Shown here: in pieces, positions 16,417 through 25,730 of the stretch
Numbering within the stretch: the first letter of the stretch is position 1
Layout of the letters: each line of letters opens with the position of its first letter
Assembly: GCA_047630175.1 (NCBI GenBank)
Contig: JBLHVI010000043.1
Span: 1 to 26,959, forward strand
DNA: 26,959 nucleotides
Reading direction: 5' to 3'
DNA from: UBA4582 sp047630175
GTDB taxonomy: Bacteria; Pseudomonadota; Gammaproteobacteria; Pseudomonadales; Azotimanducaceae
Translations under genes and position numbers: made by a program
Notes under the pieces: model-generated
What the model was told of the DNA's origin: nothing
What the model saw: only the letters and a program-made list of their open reading frames with translations
The model's database searches: none

Positions 16417-16438
16417 CACGCTACATCATGCCATCAAT

Positions 16439-19120
16439 TTACATAAGATCATAAGAGACGCGGAAACCGATCGTTCTAGGTCGGTTAGTCGTAATACGCT
16501 CAATAAAATCCTGACGGTTAATGTGTAACTGCGCACGCTCGTCGGTCAAATTGGCCGCAAACATCTCTACACCCCAACCCGCTGCAAAGTCCTTAACACC
16601 AATGCTGGCATCAACGATTGTGTAAGCATCCTGCAACGTATTTGGCTCAGCCGGCGTGTCTACCAAAGAGTTCAACGCTTCACCCGCATACTTAACACCC
16701 ACTTGCCAATGAGCGTTCAAAGCATTGCCCATTTGCCACTCGTAGCGACCGCGGAAACTTGCCTGAAATTCTGGCGTTAATGGCAATACTGAACCTTCCT
16801 CAGCGACAACAATGGCAAACGCTGGATTAACACTGACAAGCTCTGTGTCGTTATAAGAAGCGCCACCAGAGATCGTTAGATTATCTGTCGCCAACCACAC
16901 CAAATCAGCTTCAACACCCCTGATTTCAGCGTCGCCGCCGTTATCAACGATAGTCAAAATCGAGATATTCTGCGAATCAAACTGAGAAACCTGGATATCA
17001 TTCCAATCGATCTGGTAGATCGCGCCGTTGAACCTTACTCGGCCATCAGCTAGCGTTGTCTTCCAACCGAACTCCATATTTTCCAGTGTGTCCGACTCGA
17101 ACACATAGGGCAGACAATAGCCGGGGAAGCTATTCGCCGGGTTCGAGTCGATCGCAACAGCAGCGCCACAGTTGGTGCCATCATCACGAATGTTGCTGTC
17201 ACCCGCATTGAATTGACCACCTTCTCTGGCGGCTGCACGGTTGAAGCCTGGTGGGCGATAGCCTTCAGACCACGATGCATAAAACAGAGAGTCAGTACCT
17301 TCTGGCGTATAGCTGGCCGTAAACTTGACGATGGTGTCGTCAACGGTAATGGGCTGCAGTTCTGCAAAGTTGGTTTCATACTCGCGACCGCCAGTGACAT
17401 TCGGACGAATATCGTTGCTGGGATCCGCATCATCTACGAACAACGGCCGATTGCCGTAGCGCCAGGCGCCATAACCTGTGTAGCTATATTCCAGGTCGTA
17501 GTAACGAACACCGGCAGCAAGATTAAACTCTTCGGTCACATTCCAAGACAGCTCACCAAAAATGGCGATCTGCTCTTCACTTCGCGTGTTGTCATTACGG
17601 AACTGAGTAGCCGCATTCGTCTTGCCACGTGCATTGGCCGTCGAGTTATCGAAGGTCGCGTTTGTATTGATATCGATGGGTGCAAAGCCGGCATCGATGG
17701 GTGCTTGATAGTTGAAGTCACCGACGTGCTCAATCTCGAAGTCCTCATAAAAGAGACCTACCGTGGCATTTAATGGACCGTCGAAGTTGGTGGTCACTCG
17801 AAACTCGTGCGTCCAGCGAGTATTTCCATTCTCAATGTGCGCCGCATTAACAGGACTGCCACATTCAATGACACGATCATTACCGCTGAGCGTGGGATCA
17901 AACGAATATTCCGTTGCACCATTGGTTAGGCCCGTGTAGAAGCCACCCACAAGGTACTCGCACTGATAGCCTGAGATAGAACCACCAATATTGGTATAGC
18001 CGGTGTAATCGATATTAGCGACGACTTCTCGGTCAAGAAAAGCACCGGTGTAAACCAAATCCAACGCACCCATTCTGCCATTCAACGTCCACGCTGTCTG
18101 ACTGAATTCATCATCGAGATTATCCGGGCTAAAACGTGTGACCTGGAGGTCACCAACGCTTGGGTCAAAGTCGAAGACACCTTCTGTTTGCAAAGACTGA
18201 CGGGCATGTTGAAACAGAACGTCCCAGTCGTCATTGATGATGTACTTGAGGCCAGCGCGAAAGCCACTGTAGCTTGCGTCGTTAAAGTCGTCTTCAACCG
18301 AAGCACTGTTAGAAGCCACGGCCTTGGTCACTGGCACAGTCAATCCGCCCGCAGGCACTACATCACCATTGCCAAACACGGCGCCTGCTGGGAAGTTTAC
18401 GCTGCTACCAGGGAACGTCGTATTAACGCTAGAATCCGCCTGAAACGTGCCTGCAACATTGTCAATATAGCCGCCTTGGCGGTCGTTGTAGAGCGCAACG
18501 CGTGCGGCCAACTTGCCTTCGATGATTGGCAGGTTGAGCATCAACTCGACTGAATTGCTGTCTTCACCACCTTTGGTGCTCGACCAGCTACCATTCATGC
18601 TGCCTTGTACTTCATCAATAACAGGCTTGTTGGTGATGAGCCTGACGGTACCTGCCATAGAACTGGCACCATAAAGCGTGCCCTGGGGCCCAGGCAGCAC
18701 CTCAATGCGTTCCATATCACTGATATAGACGTCGAGGTTACGACCACCGGCTGTGACCGGCTGCTCGTCTACATACAAGGCCACGTTGGGCGCTGAACCC
18801 TGTGATTCGGCAACGGTGATATTAATCGCATCGACCGCAGCACCACGAATGTAGATTTCGTTCTGACCCGGACCGCGACCACCCGCATTTACATTGGGCA
18901 GGTATTGAATGTAATCAGAGAACTCCTGAATATTCTGCTCTTCGAGCTGGCGTGAGTTCAAAGCCTGCACGGCCAAAGGAACATCCTGCATGCTAGCAGA
19001 GCGCTTTGTGGCCGTTACTACAATTTCTTCGATCTCGGCATTTGCCGTTGTCGCTGTTGTTGCCGTCGCGCCGAACATAACGGCCATGACAGCGATATTT
19101 AGCTGATTTTTTCGAAACAT
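16439..19120 (-). CDS. TonB-dependent outer-membrane receptor
   Basis: An 893-residue outer-membrane transporter that uses TonB energy to import scarce ligands. The signal peptide runs from MFRKNQLNIAVMAVMFGATA to an Ala-Asn-Ala cleavage site near residue 28. The TonB box EEIVVTATKR follows at once, then the plug domain with DVPLAVQAL, the plug motif NEIYIRGA, and ERIEVLPGPQGTLYGASSMAGTVRLITNKP, given here as two joined motifs. The rest is a 22-strand barrel ending in FRVSYDLM. It belongs to the large receptor group with EEIVVTA boxes common in marine gammaproteobacteria; the ligand is unknown. A G-run ribosome-binding site precedes the ATG. A consensus -10 lies 50 bases upstream, and an intrinsic terminator follows the gene. 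Confidence 0.95.
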   Translation of the reverse strand: MFRKNQLNIAVMAVMFGATATTATTANAEIEEIVVTATKRSASMQDVPLAVQALNSRQLEEQNIQEFSDYIQYLPNVNAGGRGPGQNEIYIRGAAVDAINITVAESQGSAPNVALYVDEQPVTAGGRNLDVYISDMERIEVLPGPQGTLYGASSMAGTVRLITNKPVIDEVQGSMNGSWSSTKGGEDSNSVELMLNLPIIEGKLAARVALYNDRQGGYIDNVAGTFQADSSVNTTFPGSSVNFPAGAVFGNGDVVPAGGLTVPVTKAVASNSASVEDDFNDASYSGFRAGLKYIINDDWDVLFQHARQSLQTEGVFDFDPSVGDLQVTRFSPDNLDDEFSQTAWTLNGRMGALDLVYTGAFLDREVVANIDYTGYTNIGGSISGYQCEYLVGGFYTGLTNGATEYSFDPTLSGNDRVIECGSPVNAAHIENGNTRWTHEFRVTTNFDGPLNATVGLFYEDFEIEHVGDFNYQAPIDAGFAPIDINTNATFDNSTANARGKTNAATQFRNDNTRSEEQIAIFGELSWNVTEEFNLAAGVRYYDLEYSYTGYGAWRYGNRPLFVDDADPSNDIRPNVTGGREYETNFAELQPITVDDTIVKFTASYTPEGTDSLFYASWSEGYRPPGFNRAAAREGGQFNAGDSNIRDDGTNCGAAVAIDSNPANSFPGYCLPYVFESDTLENMEFGWKTTLADGRVRFNGAIYQIDWNDIQVSQFDSQNISILTIVDNGGDAEIRGVEADLVWLATDNLTISGGASYNDTELVSVNPAFAIVVAEEGSVLPLTPEFQASFRGRYEWQMGNALNAHWQVGVKYAGEALNSLVDTPAEPNTLQDAYTIVDASIGVKDFAAGWGVEMFAANLTDERAQLHINRQDFIERITTNRPRTIGFRVSYDLM

Positions 19121-19154
19121 GAATCCCCCACGGATTAAACAAAAAGTTTATTAC

Positions 19155-19176
19155 TTTGATGTGTAACCAATTATAA
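19155..19176. repeat. First copy of a 20-base direct motif upstream of the receptor gene
   Basis: TTTGATGTGTAACCAATTAT, repeated as TTTGAAGTGTAACTAATTGA 127 bases away at 19282. The two match at 17 of 20 positions. It overlaps the predicted -10 box. Confidence 0.55.
19170..19175 (-). promoter_or_regulatory. Consensus -10 box for the TonB-dependent receptor gene
   Basis: TATAAT on the minus strand, about 50 bases before the receptor ATG. The -35 region at normal spacing (CAAAAC) is poor, which suggests dependence on an activator. The box lies inside the first copy of the repeated motif at 19155-19176. Confidence 0.4.
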
Positions 19177-19281
19177 TACGATTTTCTCACGGGTTTTGCC
19201 ACCCCGTGTTTGATGTCACTGTGAATATGCGCATTTTTCTCGCCTTAAATGCGCGTTGTAGCCGTATACTAGACTCAATAT

Positions 19282-19303
19282 TTTGAAGTGTAACTAATTG
19301 ATA
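19282..19303. repeat. Second copy of the 20-base direct motif
   Basis: TTTGAAGTGTAACTAATTGA, in the same orientation as the copy at 19155, with the core GTGTAAC-Y-AATT fully conserved. Such spaced copies are what a regulator binding twice in a promoter region would leave. Confidence 0.5.
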
Positions 19304-19552
19304 ACGAAGTATAATCACCGGCGTAACACAACCATGCAGACGCCGATCTGTTGACAGCGGCGCTGACCAAAGGTATTCAACCACGTCAGCTCTCACAAAC
19401 CGTCCAGACTTGGCGAACTGGCTTGGCGGACAGATCGTGGTCACCTGCCAATGACTGGGGTAGAGTGATGAGACTCCCACGCCCATAAATCGACGTCTTC
19501 AGTATGGATTTCTCTTGCATATGGTCGACGTTGTGAACAAAAAGAGGACAGG

Positions 19553-20716
19553 ATGAACCAGACGAAACCCCTTTCGCACTTAACTGTGCTCGACTTCTCT
19601 GCCGTGTATGCAGGCCCAATCTGCTCTCGCTTATTGGCGGATTGTGGTGCCAACGTCATCAAAATCGAGGCCACCGGCGCTGGCGACTTGACCCGAGGAC
19701 CGAAAGGCACCAGCCGAGTGTTCTCGCACTTTAATGCAGGCAAACAAAGTATAGCGCTCGACCTCAAGCATGCTGGCGGCCAGCGCGTAGCGCAGCAACT
19801 ACTCGCTGGTGCAGACGTGGTTATCGAGAACTTTCGACCCGGCGTCATGCAACAATTTGGCCTGGACTATGCCAGCGTCGCGAAGGCGAGACCTGATCTG
19901 GTCTACTGTTCAATCTCGGGTTTTGGCCAGCAAGGCCCCATGGCACAGCGCGCGGCCTACGCACCCATTGCTCATGCAGCCAGTGGCTTTGATATTGCCC
20001 ACGCCCGCATCCAACGTGACCCGAATGCTGATCCATCGGTGTGGGGCATTATGATAGCGGATATGTTGACAGGTACTTATGCATTCGGCGCAATCCAGAC
20101 GGCGCTGCTGGGGCGCACGCAGTCGGGCAAGGGCGACTATATTGATGTAACAATGCTGGAATCGATGATGAGCCTGATCCCGGGTCAAATTCAGCTGGCG
20201 CAAATACCTAACGCACCACCGGCGCGGGGATTTCACCCGGTCCGCACCCAGGACGGCTTTGTGATGATTTGTATTGTTTCAGGCAAAAATCTGCGGACGT
20301 TGTGCCAAGCGATGGGGCGAGAGGATATGTTAGAAGACCCGCGATTTGCCTTTGGCGAACATTTTAAAAATCAGACGCTATTCTTGCAGGAAATAGAAAA
20401 TTGGTCGTCGCTGATCTCAACAGATGCTTGCGAACAGGCGTTAAATGCTACCGGCGTACCATGCAGTCGATACAATACGCCGGAAGAGTTGTTTGATCAC
20501 CCACAGCTTAAGGTGCGCGAATCTTTTATGGCGCAGCAAGATGAATATGGGGCTTTCTTGATTCAAAACGCGCCGTTTAAATTTGCCAGCGTGAATACGG
20601 CGACCAGCAGCGAAACGCCAGCACTGGGACAGCATACTGATGAGATCTTGAAAGCAGTGTTGCAGTATTCGGCTGACGATATTGAGCGATTGCGAGAGGT
20701 CGGCGCAATTGGGTAG
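19553..20716 (+). CDS. CaiB/BaiF family CoA-transferase
   Basis: A 387-residue class III CoA-transferase, which moves CoA between carboxylic acids through a Glu/Asp-linked anhydride. The N-terminal Rossmann region reads LTVLDFSAVYAGPICSRLLA (10-29) then GANVIKIE (33-39). NFRPGVMQQFGLDY (93-106) and the catalytic Asp170 in MIADMLTGTYA are family landmarks, and GDYIDVTMLESM follows. The length is normal. The ATG is preceded by GAGGACAGG. Related enzymes activate carnitine, bile acids, oxalate or aromatic acids. The acceptor here is unknown, though a BCCT transporter lies 5 kb away. It is followed on the same strand only by the 103-bp duplication. Confidence 0.92.
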   Translation: MNQTKPLSHLTVLDFSAVYAGPICSRLLADCGANVIKIEATGAGDLTRGPKGTSRVFSHFNAGKQSIALDLKHAGGQRVAQQLLAGADVVIENFRPGVMQQFGLDYASVAKARPDLVYCSISGFGQQGPMAQRAAYAPIAHAASGFDIAHARIQRDPNADPSVWGIMIADMLTGTYAFGAIQTALLGRTQSGKGDYIDVTMLESMMSLIPGQIQLAQIPNAPPARGFHPVRTQDGFVMICIVSGKNLRTLCQAMGREDMLEDPRFAFGEHFKNQTLFLQEIENWSSLISTDACEQALNATGVPCSRYNTPEELFDHPQLKVRESFMAQQDEYGAFLIQNAPFKFASVNTATSSETPALGQHTDEILKAVLQYSADDIERLREVGAIG

Positions 20717-20740
20717 CGGGTGAAAACTAAGCCGCCCTTT

Positions 20741-20946
20741 GCAAGGCTAACAAAGCACTCAATTGACCCTTCTGGATTTATACAACAGCAAAGCATTTAC
20801 CTATTCGTTATATAGCGCCGGTCAACTCAAAGGCCGCCCAATAGCAAGGCTAACAAAGCACTCAATTGACCCTTCTGGATTTATACAACAGCAAAGCATT
20901 TACCTATTCGTTATATAGCGCCGGTCAACTCAAAGGCCGCCCAATA
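20741..20946. repeat. Perfect 103-bp tandem duplication
   Basis: Positions 20741-20843 and 20844-20946 are identical base for base; a few bases of a third copy follow. Each unit contains TTGACC and GGTCAA inverted arms (20763-20768 and 20820-20825 in unit 1) and stops in most frames, so it is not coding. It lies between the CoA-transferase gene and the CHAT pseudogene. Confidence 0.95.
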
Positions 20947-20979
20947 GTAAGGGTGCGGATACTGCGATTTTACGCTGAA

Positions 20980-21720
20980 CTATGCATGAGTTAACGCAGA
21001 GCGATTATTCATAGTGGTGAGGTGCTGATAGAAATTCTGCATCAGTAAACTCGTCACCGCATCGTCAACTTTCCAGAGGCTTGCGACAATTGACCGGGCA
21101 CCCCCGTAAAGAAAACCGCGGCTCAAGCCGACCACATCATCCCCATTAGAGACCAGTCCAAGAGCCGTCTCGCAAGCCGATAGCTATCACCAGATCAGCG
21201 TTCAGCTGCAGACCATAGAACTCACTGACCGTCAGTCGACCATCGTTAGTCTTATCAGCAACTAACAAGCTTAACTTCAACGTCGACGCATCATCGAAAA
21301 CGCCATGTGACACGAAATTTAGAGACCTGTGATCACGACCGCTAGTTTTCACGACGGTTTCTGTGGCATTTGCGCTAAGCAATAGTCTTGCGCTCTTCGC
21401 ACTATCAACGATGGCGGTAGCTTCTTTCTCAGCGCCGGCTAGATCCATCTTGCGATTCCCCAAATCGGGATTAACCAACACCCGCATAGAGGCCTGAGTG
21501 CTGCCATCCGAACCCAGATACTTTAGCACCGACGCGCGTGCTTTAGCACTCTGCTGCAACTTCGGTGGCAGCAGAGAACTTATTTTCCTTGAACAAAACC
21601 GTCACTCGCGATGCATAATCAACTGAAAACCACGATCGCCGCGATAGCTGAACTCACTTAAAGCCTTCGCGCTGTGTATCGTAACAAGCGTTTCGGCTGA
21701 TCTCCGTATGCAGAGTAGGC
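20980..21720 (-). pseudogene. Frameshifted CHAT-domain (caspase-like) protease remnant
   Basis: On the minus strand a CHAT peptidase domain is readable only across several frames. An upstream piece (about 21604-21720) has LVTIHSAKALSEFSYRGDRG, and a short middle piece has YASRVTVLFKENKFSAATE. The main piece (21146-21559) has ASMRVLVNPDLGN, DLAGAEKEATAIV and LNFVSHGVFD with the catalytic His, and ends near NADLVI. After one extra base near 21192 the frame shifts and continues LSACETALG, containing the catalytic Cys, then GFLYGGARSIVASLWKVDD, to a stop at 20980. Intact CHAT proteases usually carry N-terminal TPR repeats and can act in cell-death or defence systems. Here the catalytic dyad survives in sequence but not in one frame, so the gene is dead unless these are sequencing errors. 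Confidence 0.85.
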
Positions 21721-21942
21721 GACAAGAAGCACCTTCAAAACTTCGTAACTGGTGTCTGCAACATCAATGATGGTATCTGTCGAACTGTTGCAGCTTAACC
21801 AGTGACTAGTACAGCGCTTACTAAGCGTGGCAGAAATTATCTTTAGCATATCGCAAAGTCCTTATTTTGATAGCACTCGCGATTTGGTCGTCATATGGCT
21901 GCGAGCAATTACTCAACGTAATGACACGACCGCAACGACCCC

Positions 21943-24522
21943 TTACCCGGAGTCATTGACTGCCTGCTTTTTCTTCGTTTTAGCACTGGCAGTAGCTGCC
22001 AACGGATCATCAGGCCAGGGATGTTTCGGATAGCGGCCTTTCATATCTTTCTTAACATCATGGTAAGAAGTGCGCCAGAAGCCAGCGAGATCCTGAGTGA
22101 CTTGCAGTGGACGACCGGCGGGAGACAGCAAGTGAACTAAAAGTTTGACGTTACCGCGGGCGATTGTTGGCGTGGTTTCGCAGCCGAACATCTCTTGTAG
22201 TTTAACCGCAAGCACTGGCGGGCTTTGTTGATAGTCGATACTGATGTTAGCGCCGGAAGGCACGCGGATGCGCACGGGCGCAAACTCATCAAGGCTAGTC
22301 TTTTGTTCCCACGTTAACAGCGATTGCAAGATGGTCGCGAGATCGATTTTACGAAAGCCTTCAGGAGTGGTCACGCTGTCAAGGTACGGTAGCAGCCATT
22401 GCGACAGGGTTTCGATAAGATGGGCGTCAGACAAGTCAGGCCAACTAGGATCATGCAGCACTGATCTAACGAGCTCTATTCGTGCCTGCCATTGACGCAG
22501 ACCATCGGTCCAAGGAAGCATGCCCAAGCCTTTACTCGATATATGTTGTAACAGCGCTTCACGGCGAGAGGCCAGAGGCACCTGCTCAAGACGAGTACGC
22601 TGCAGTATTAGCGCACCAATTAAGCGCCGTTGCTCGGCAATAAATCGATTCGTGCGCTTGTCCCACTCCGCAACGGTGTGCACCGTTACGGCGACCTGCA
22701 GCAAAGAATTAAACAAGGCTGGGTCAAGCGCGGCAGCAGATCTAATTTGGTCGCCTTTACCACGCACCACACCACTGACTTCCGCCACAGCCAACCACTG
22801 GCTTTTTGCTAATCCATAATGGCCGACCAGTTCGACGCCACGGCCGTTTGCCAGCTGGTAGCCACCAGAATGGCGACGTCTAGCAATGCGATCAGGGTAG
22901 GCGCACGCCAGCAGGTAACCCAGCAATTGATCGTCGCCGATGGAATGATCTACAGTCTCTATTTCTTGGGACTTAAGCTGTCGACCGAACTGTTGCGCCA
23001 GCCGTTCTGTGCGTTGAGCCCAACCTCGGTATTGTGTTGGGCACGGCTGTTCGCCGGCTAGAACGGCGAGCCGGTGGCTAATATCTGGCTGGTCGCGGAA
23101 GGGATCACGATCAGACAGTAACGCAGCTAACGATACCGCTATGCTGGAACGGCCAATCTGGACACCGCAAATCAATAGATGTGCTAGGCGGGGATGCACG
23201 GGTAATTCGCTCATCCGCTCACCGTGAGACGTCAACACCGGAACTTGCTTCGCGGCGGGGCTGCTCGTCAGCGGGGCAACGGCGCCTAATACCCGCAACA
23301 GATCAATGGCTTGTTGCCAGGCGGCGCGCGGCGGCGCATCCAGCCAGCATAGCTCAGCAGGATCATCAACACCCCAGCGCAGTAGCTGCAACGCAAGGGG
23401 AGCCAGGTCAGCACTCAAAATTTCGGCACTTGACTGGGGTGCAAGCTGCTGCTGCTGCTCCCGAGACCAGAGTCGATAACACCGCCCTGGGCGCAGACGC
23501 CCTGCTCGGCCTGCACGCTGAGTGCTCGATCCCTGAGAAATTTTGACAGTCTGTAAACGCGTCATGGCGGTACGTGGGTCGAACACGGGCTCACGCGCCA
23601 GCCCGCTATCAACCACTACATCGATGCCGTCAATCGTCAGACTCGTCTCGGCAATATTGGTCGCTAGTACAACCTTGCAGTGACCAGACTGGTGCACTGG
23701 CGCTATGGCTCGCTGCTGCTCATCCAGCGACAAGTTACCAAACAAGGGACAAATATGGATGCCAGCTAATCCGCTTCCACCCAGCCATGTCGTCAGTGAT
23801 GCAGCGAGGCGAGTGATTTCTCCCTGACCAGGCAGGAAGACTAAAACACTGCTGCCTGGGTTATCTTCTAACGCCTGCACTACACCCGCCTGAGCGCGAT
23901 CCAATAACCGATCTTTGGGCTGACTGGCTCGACCATAAATGACGTCTACTGGATATTGCTTGCCTACACTGCTAACAACAGGCGCCTGATCGAGCCAGTT
24001 AGACAACTTGCCAGTGTCCAAGGTTGCCGACATTAGCAAAAGCTTCAGAGGGTCTTGGCCGTCACGAAACAAAGACCGGCCATGGCGACACAGTGCGAGC
24101 GCAAGATCCGCGTCCAGACTGCGCTCGTGAAACTCATCAAAAATAACAAGACCGACCTGCGACAGGGCAGGGTCTTGCAAAAGCATGCGCGTCAAAATGC
24201 CTTCGGTGATAATCTCAATACGCGTAGAAGCGCTCACCCGGGTATCCTGCCGCATACGATAACCAACGGTCTGTCCGGCTGATTCGTTGAGCAGGCTGGC
24301 AAGACGCCAAGCAGCATTGCGTGCAGCCAAGCGCCGAGGCTCGAGCATGAGAATGGTGCGACCTGCTAGCCAAGGCTCATCTAGCAGCGCCAGCGGCACC
24401 AGCGTCGTTTTGCCAGCACCCGGAGGCGCCTCAAGAATGACCTCATCCCGCGCGACCAGTTGCTCGCGCAACGTACCGATCACATCCTCAATGGGTAAAC
24501 CAAGCTGTGGCAGGGTAATCAA
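21943..24522 (-). CDS. hrpB: ATP-dependent RNA helicase HrpB
   Basis: A DEAH-type helicase of 859 residues, the normal HrpB length. Motifs are in order: Walker A APPGAGKTT (32-40), EPRRLAARNAA (61-71), DEFH (129-132), SAT (165-167), a helicase C-domain with LATNIAETSLTIDGI, and the arginine-finger motif TQRAGRAGRLRPGRCYRLW. The HrpB-specific C-terminal region ends in SPAGRPLQVTQDLAGFW and PKHPWPDDP. The predicted start is TTG at 24522, supported by GGAAGG six bases upstream; the nearest ATG lies out of frame. HrpB is a non-essential cytoplasmic RNA helicase of poorly known target in gammaproteobacteria. It stands alone on its strand. Confidence 0.95.
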   Translation of the reverse strand: MITLPQLGLPIEDVIGTLREQLVARDEVILEAPPGAGKTTLVPLALLDEPWLAGRTILMLEPRRLAARNAAWRLASLLNESAGQTVGYRMRQDTRVSASTRIEIITEGILTRMLLQDPALSQVGLVIFDEFHERSLDADLALALCRHGRSLFRDGQDPLKLLLMSATLDTGKLSNWLDQAPVVSSVGKQYPVDVIYGRASQPKDRLLDRAQAGVVQALEDNPGSSVLVFLPGQGEITRLAASLTTWLGGSGLAGIHICPLFGNLSLDEQQRAIAPVHQSGHCKVVLATNIAETSLTIDGIDVVVDSGLAREPVFDPRTAMTRLQTVKISQGSSTQRAGRAGRLRPGRCYRLWSREQQQQLAPQSSAEILSADLAPLALQLLRWGVDDPAELCWLDAPPRAAWQQAIDLLRVLGAVAPLTSSPAAKQVPVLTSHGERMSELPVHPRLAHLLICGVQIGRSSIAVSLAALLSDRDPFRDQPDISHRLAVLAGEQPCPTQYRGWAQRTERLAQQFGRQLKSQEIETVDHSIGDDQLLGYLLACAYPDRIARRRHSGGYQLANGRGVELVGHYGLAKSQWLAVAEVSGVVRGKGDQIRSAAALDPALFNSLLQVAVTVHTVAEWDKRTNRFIAEQRRLIGALILQRTRLEQVPLASRREALLQHISSKGLGMLPWTDGLRQWQARIELVRSVLHDPSWPDLSDAHLIETLSQWLLPYLDSVTTPEGFRKIDLATILQSLLTWEQKTSLDEFAPVRIRVPSGANISIDYQQSPPVLAVKLQEMFGCETTPTIARGNVKLLVHLLSPAGRPLQVTQDLAGFWRTSYHDVKKDMKGRYPKHPWPDDPLAATASAKTKKKQAVNDSG

Positions 24523-24664
24523 GGCTGGCCTTCCATGTGAATGTGCATAATAAGATAACAGACAACAGGCCTCGGGAAACGAGACACAGCGAAAAACTCA
24601 TAGCTGCAATGCAACGGCGACCTTGTTATGGTGGCTGACAAACAATATAAGGGAAATCACTACT

Positions 24665-25669
24665 ATGAAAGTTGCCGCCATCTCTCAACCCGCCGGTCTC
24701 GACAAAATCAGGATTGAGGAACGACCCGACCCCACCCCGGGGCCCGGTGAAGTTCTAGTTCGTGTCCATGCCAGCTCACTCAACTTCCATGATTTTGCTG
24801 TTGCGATTGGCGTAATACCCAATGTTGATGGCCGCATTCCCATGTCAGACGGTGCCGGCGAAGTCGTTGCTGTTGGTGACGGGGTCACTCGGTTCCAAGC
24901 AGGCGACAGAGTGGTGTCGTTATTTTTCCCTAACTGGGAAAGTGGCAAGCCTGAATTAAGCAAGCTCATTGGCGTACCCGGCGATCATGTGGACGGCTTT
25001 GCAGCAGAACTCGTGGTCATGCCCGCCTCGGCTTTTACTCACGCGCCGGCGAATTATTCATTCGCGGAAGCCGCTACCCTACCCTGTGCGGCGCTGACAG
25101 CCTGGCGCGCGCTAATGGTAGAAGCCCGCATTAAACCCGGCGACTGGGTCCTCACGCAGGGCACTGGCGGCGTCTCAATATTTGCGCTGCAGTTCGCGAA
25201 AGCCGCTGGCGCCCGAGTTATCGCGACATCTTCATCGCAGGAAAAACTCGACAAGCTAAAAGCACTAGGCGCAGACCACCTAATCAATTACAAGGAGACA
25301 CCCAAGTGGGGTAAATTAGCCAAGGCGTTAACTGGCGGTCTTGGCGTTGATGAAGTGGTAGAAATTGGCGGCCCCGGGACACTGGGACAATCGATAACTG
25401 CTTGTCGTATCGGCGGCCATATCTCACTGATTGGAGTGCTAACGGGCGTCTCAGGTGAAGTGCCGACAGCGCAGCTGTTTTCAGCCAACATCACCCTGAA
25501 AGGGATAACCGTGGGCTCACGCAAGGAACAGGAGGATATGATCAAGGCTATTGAAGTTAACAATATCAAACCTATGATCAGCGATGAATATCCCCTGGAT
25601 CAACTTCAGCAAGCGTTTGAGTTACAGGCAGCGCAGAAGCATTTCGGCAAGATTGTGATTAATATCTAA
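24665..25669 (+). CDS. NADPH:quinone oxidoreductase-like zinc-independent MDR enzyme
   Basis: A 334-residue medium-chain dehydrogenase/reductase. The N-terminal catalytic domain has PGPGEVLVRVHASSLNFHDF (25-44) in which the usual zinc-ligand Cys is absent, and the enzyme also lacks the four-Cys structural zinc loop. It therefore belongs with quinone oxidoreductases and enoyl reductases. The Rossmann motif is TGGVSIFALQFAKAAGARVI (167-186), with a following SSS that favours NADPH (inference). LGADHLINYKE and HFGKIVINI are typical of the family. I chose the ATG at 24665, with AAGGGA upstream, over an ATG 14 codons earlier. It diverges from hrpB and converges on the molybdenum hydroxylase gene. 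The physiological substrate is unknown. Confidence 0.9.
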   Translation: MKVAAISQPAGLDKIRIEERPDPTPGPGEVLVRVHASSLNFHDFAVAIGVIPNVDGRIPMSDGAGEVVAVGDGVTRFQAGDRVVSLFFPNWESGKPELSKLIGVPGDHVDGFAAELVVMPASAFTHAPANYSFAEAATLPCAALTAWRALMVEARIKPGDWVLTQGTGGVSIFALQFAKAAGARVIATSSSQEKLDKLKALGADHLINYKETPKWGKLAKALTGGLGVDEVVEIGGPGTLGQSITACRIGGHISLIGVLTGVSGEVPTAQLFSANITLKGITVGSRKEQEDMIKAIEVNNIKPMISDEYPLDQLQQAFELQAAQKHFGKIVINI

Positions 25670-25682
25670 CAGCACGGACAAG

Positions 25683-25715
25683 ACGCTGCAAGGCCCTGAC
25701 GGGCCTCGCAGACGT
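25683..25715. terminator. Hairpin between convergent genes, candidate bidirectional terminator
   Basis: The core is AGGCCCTGACGGGCCT (25691-25706), extended outward by CTGC / GCAG and ACG / CGT with single mismatches. It sits in the 61-base gap between the convergent oxidoreductase and molybdenum hydroxylase genes. No T-tract follows on either strand. Confidence 0.6.
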
Positions 25716-25730
25716 TATCAACATTGGCGT

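Larger units (their letters stand above)
19121..19552. other. Divergent regulatory region between the receptor and CoA-transferase genes
   Basis: A 432-base gap between divergent genes. It holds a TATAAT for the receptor gene and a 20-base near-duplicate motif listed separately. There is also a short inverted repeat, CACGGG / CCCGTG (19188-19193 and 19203-19208), and a second TATAAT on the plus strand at 19310-19315. I see no gene in it. Confidence 0.6.

Noticed and set aside
20741..20946. Integron attC sites
   Set aside because: The unit has a CTAACAAAG start and inverted arms, but the RYYYAAC and GTTRRRY boundary heptamers are not both present and no integrase is in the window.
24629..24656. 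TTGTTA / TATAAG pair as promoter of the quinone oxidoreductase gene
   Set aside because: Spacing is right, but the -10 box overlaps the ribosome-binding site, so a transcript from it would lack that site.
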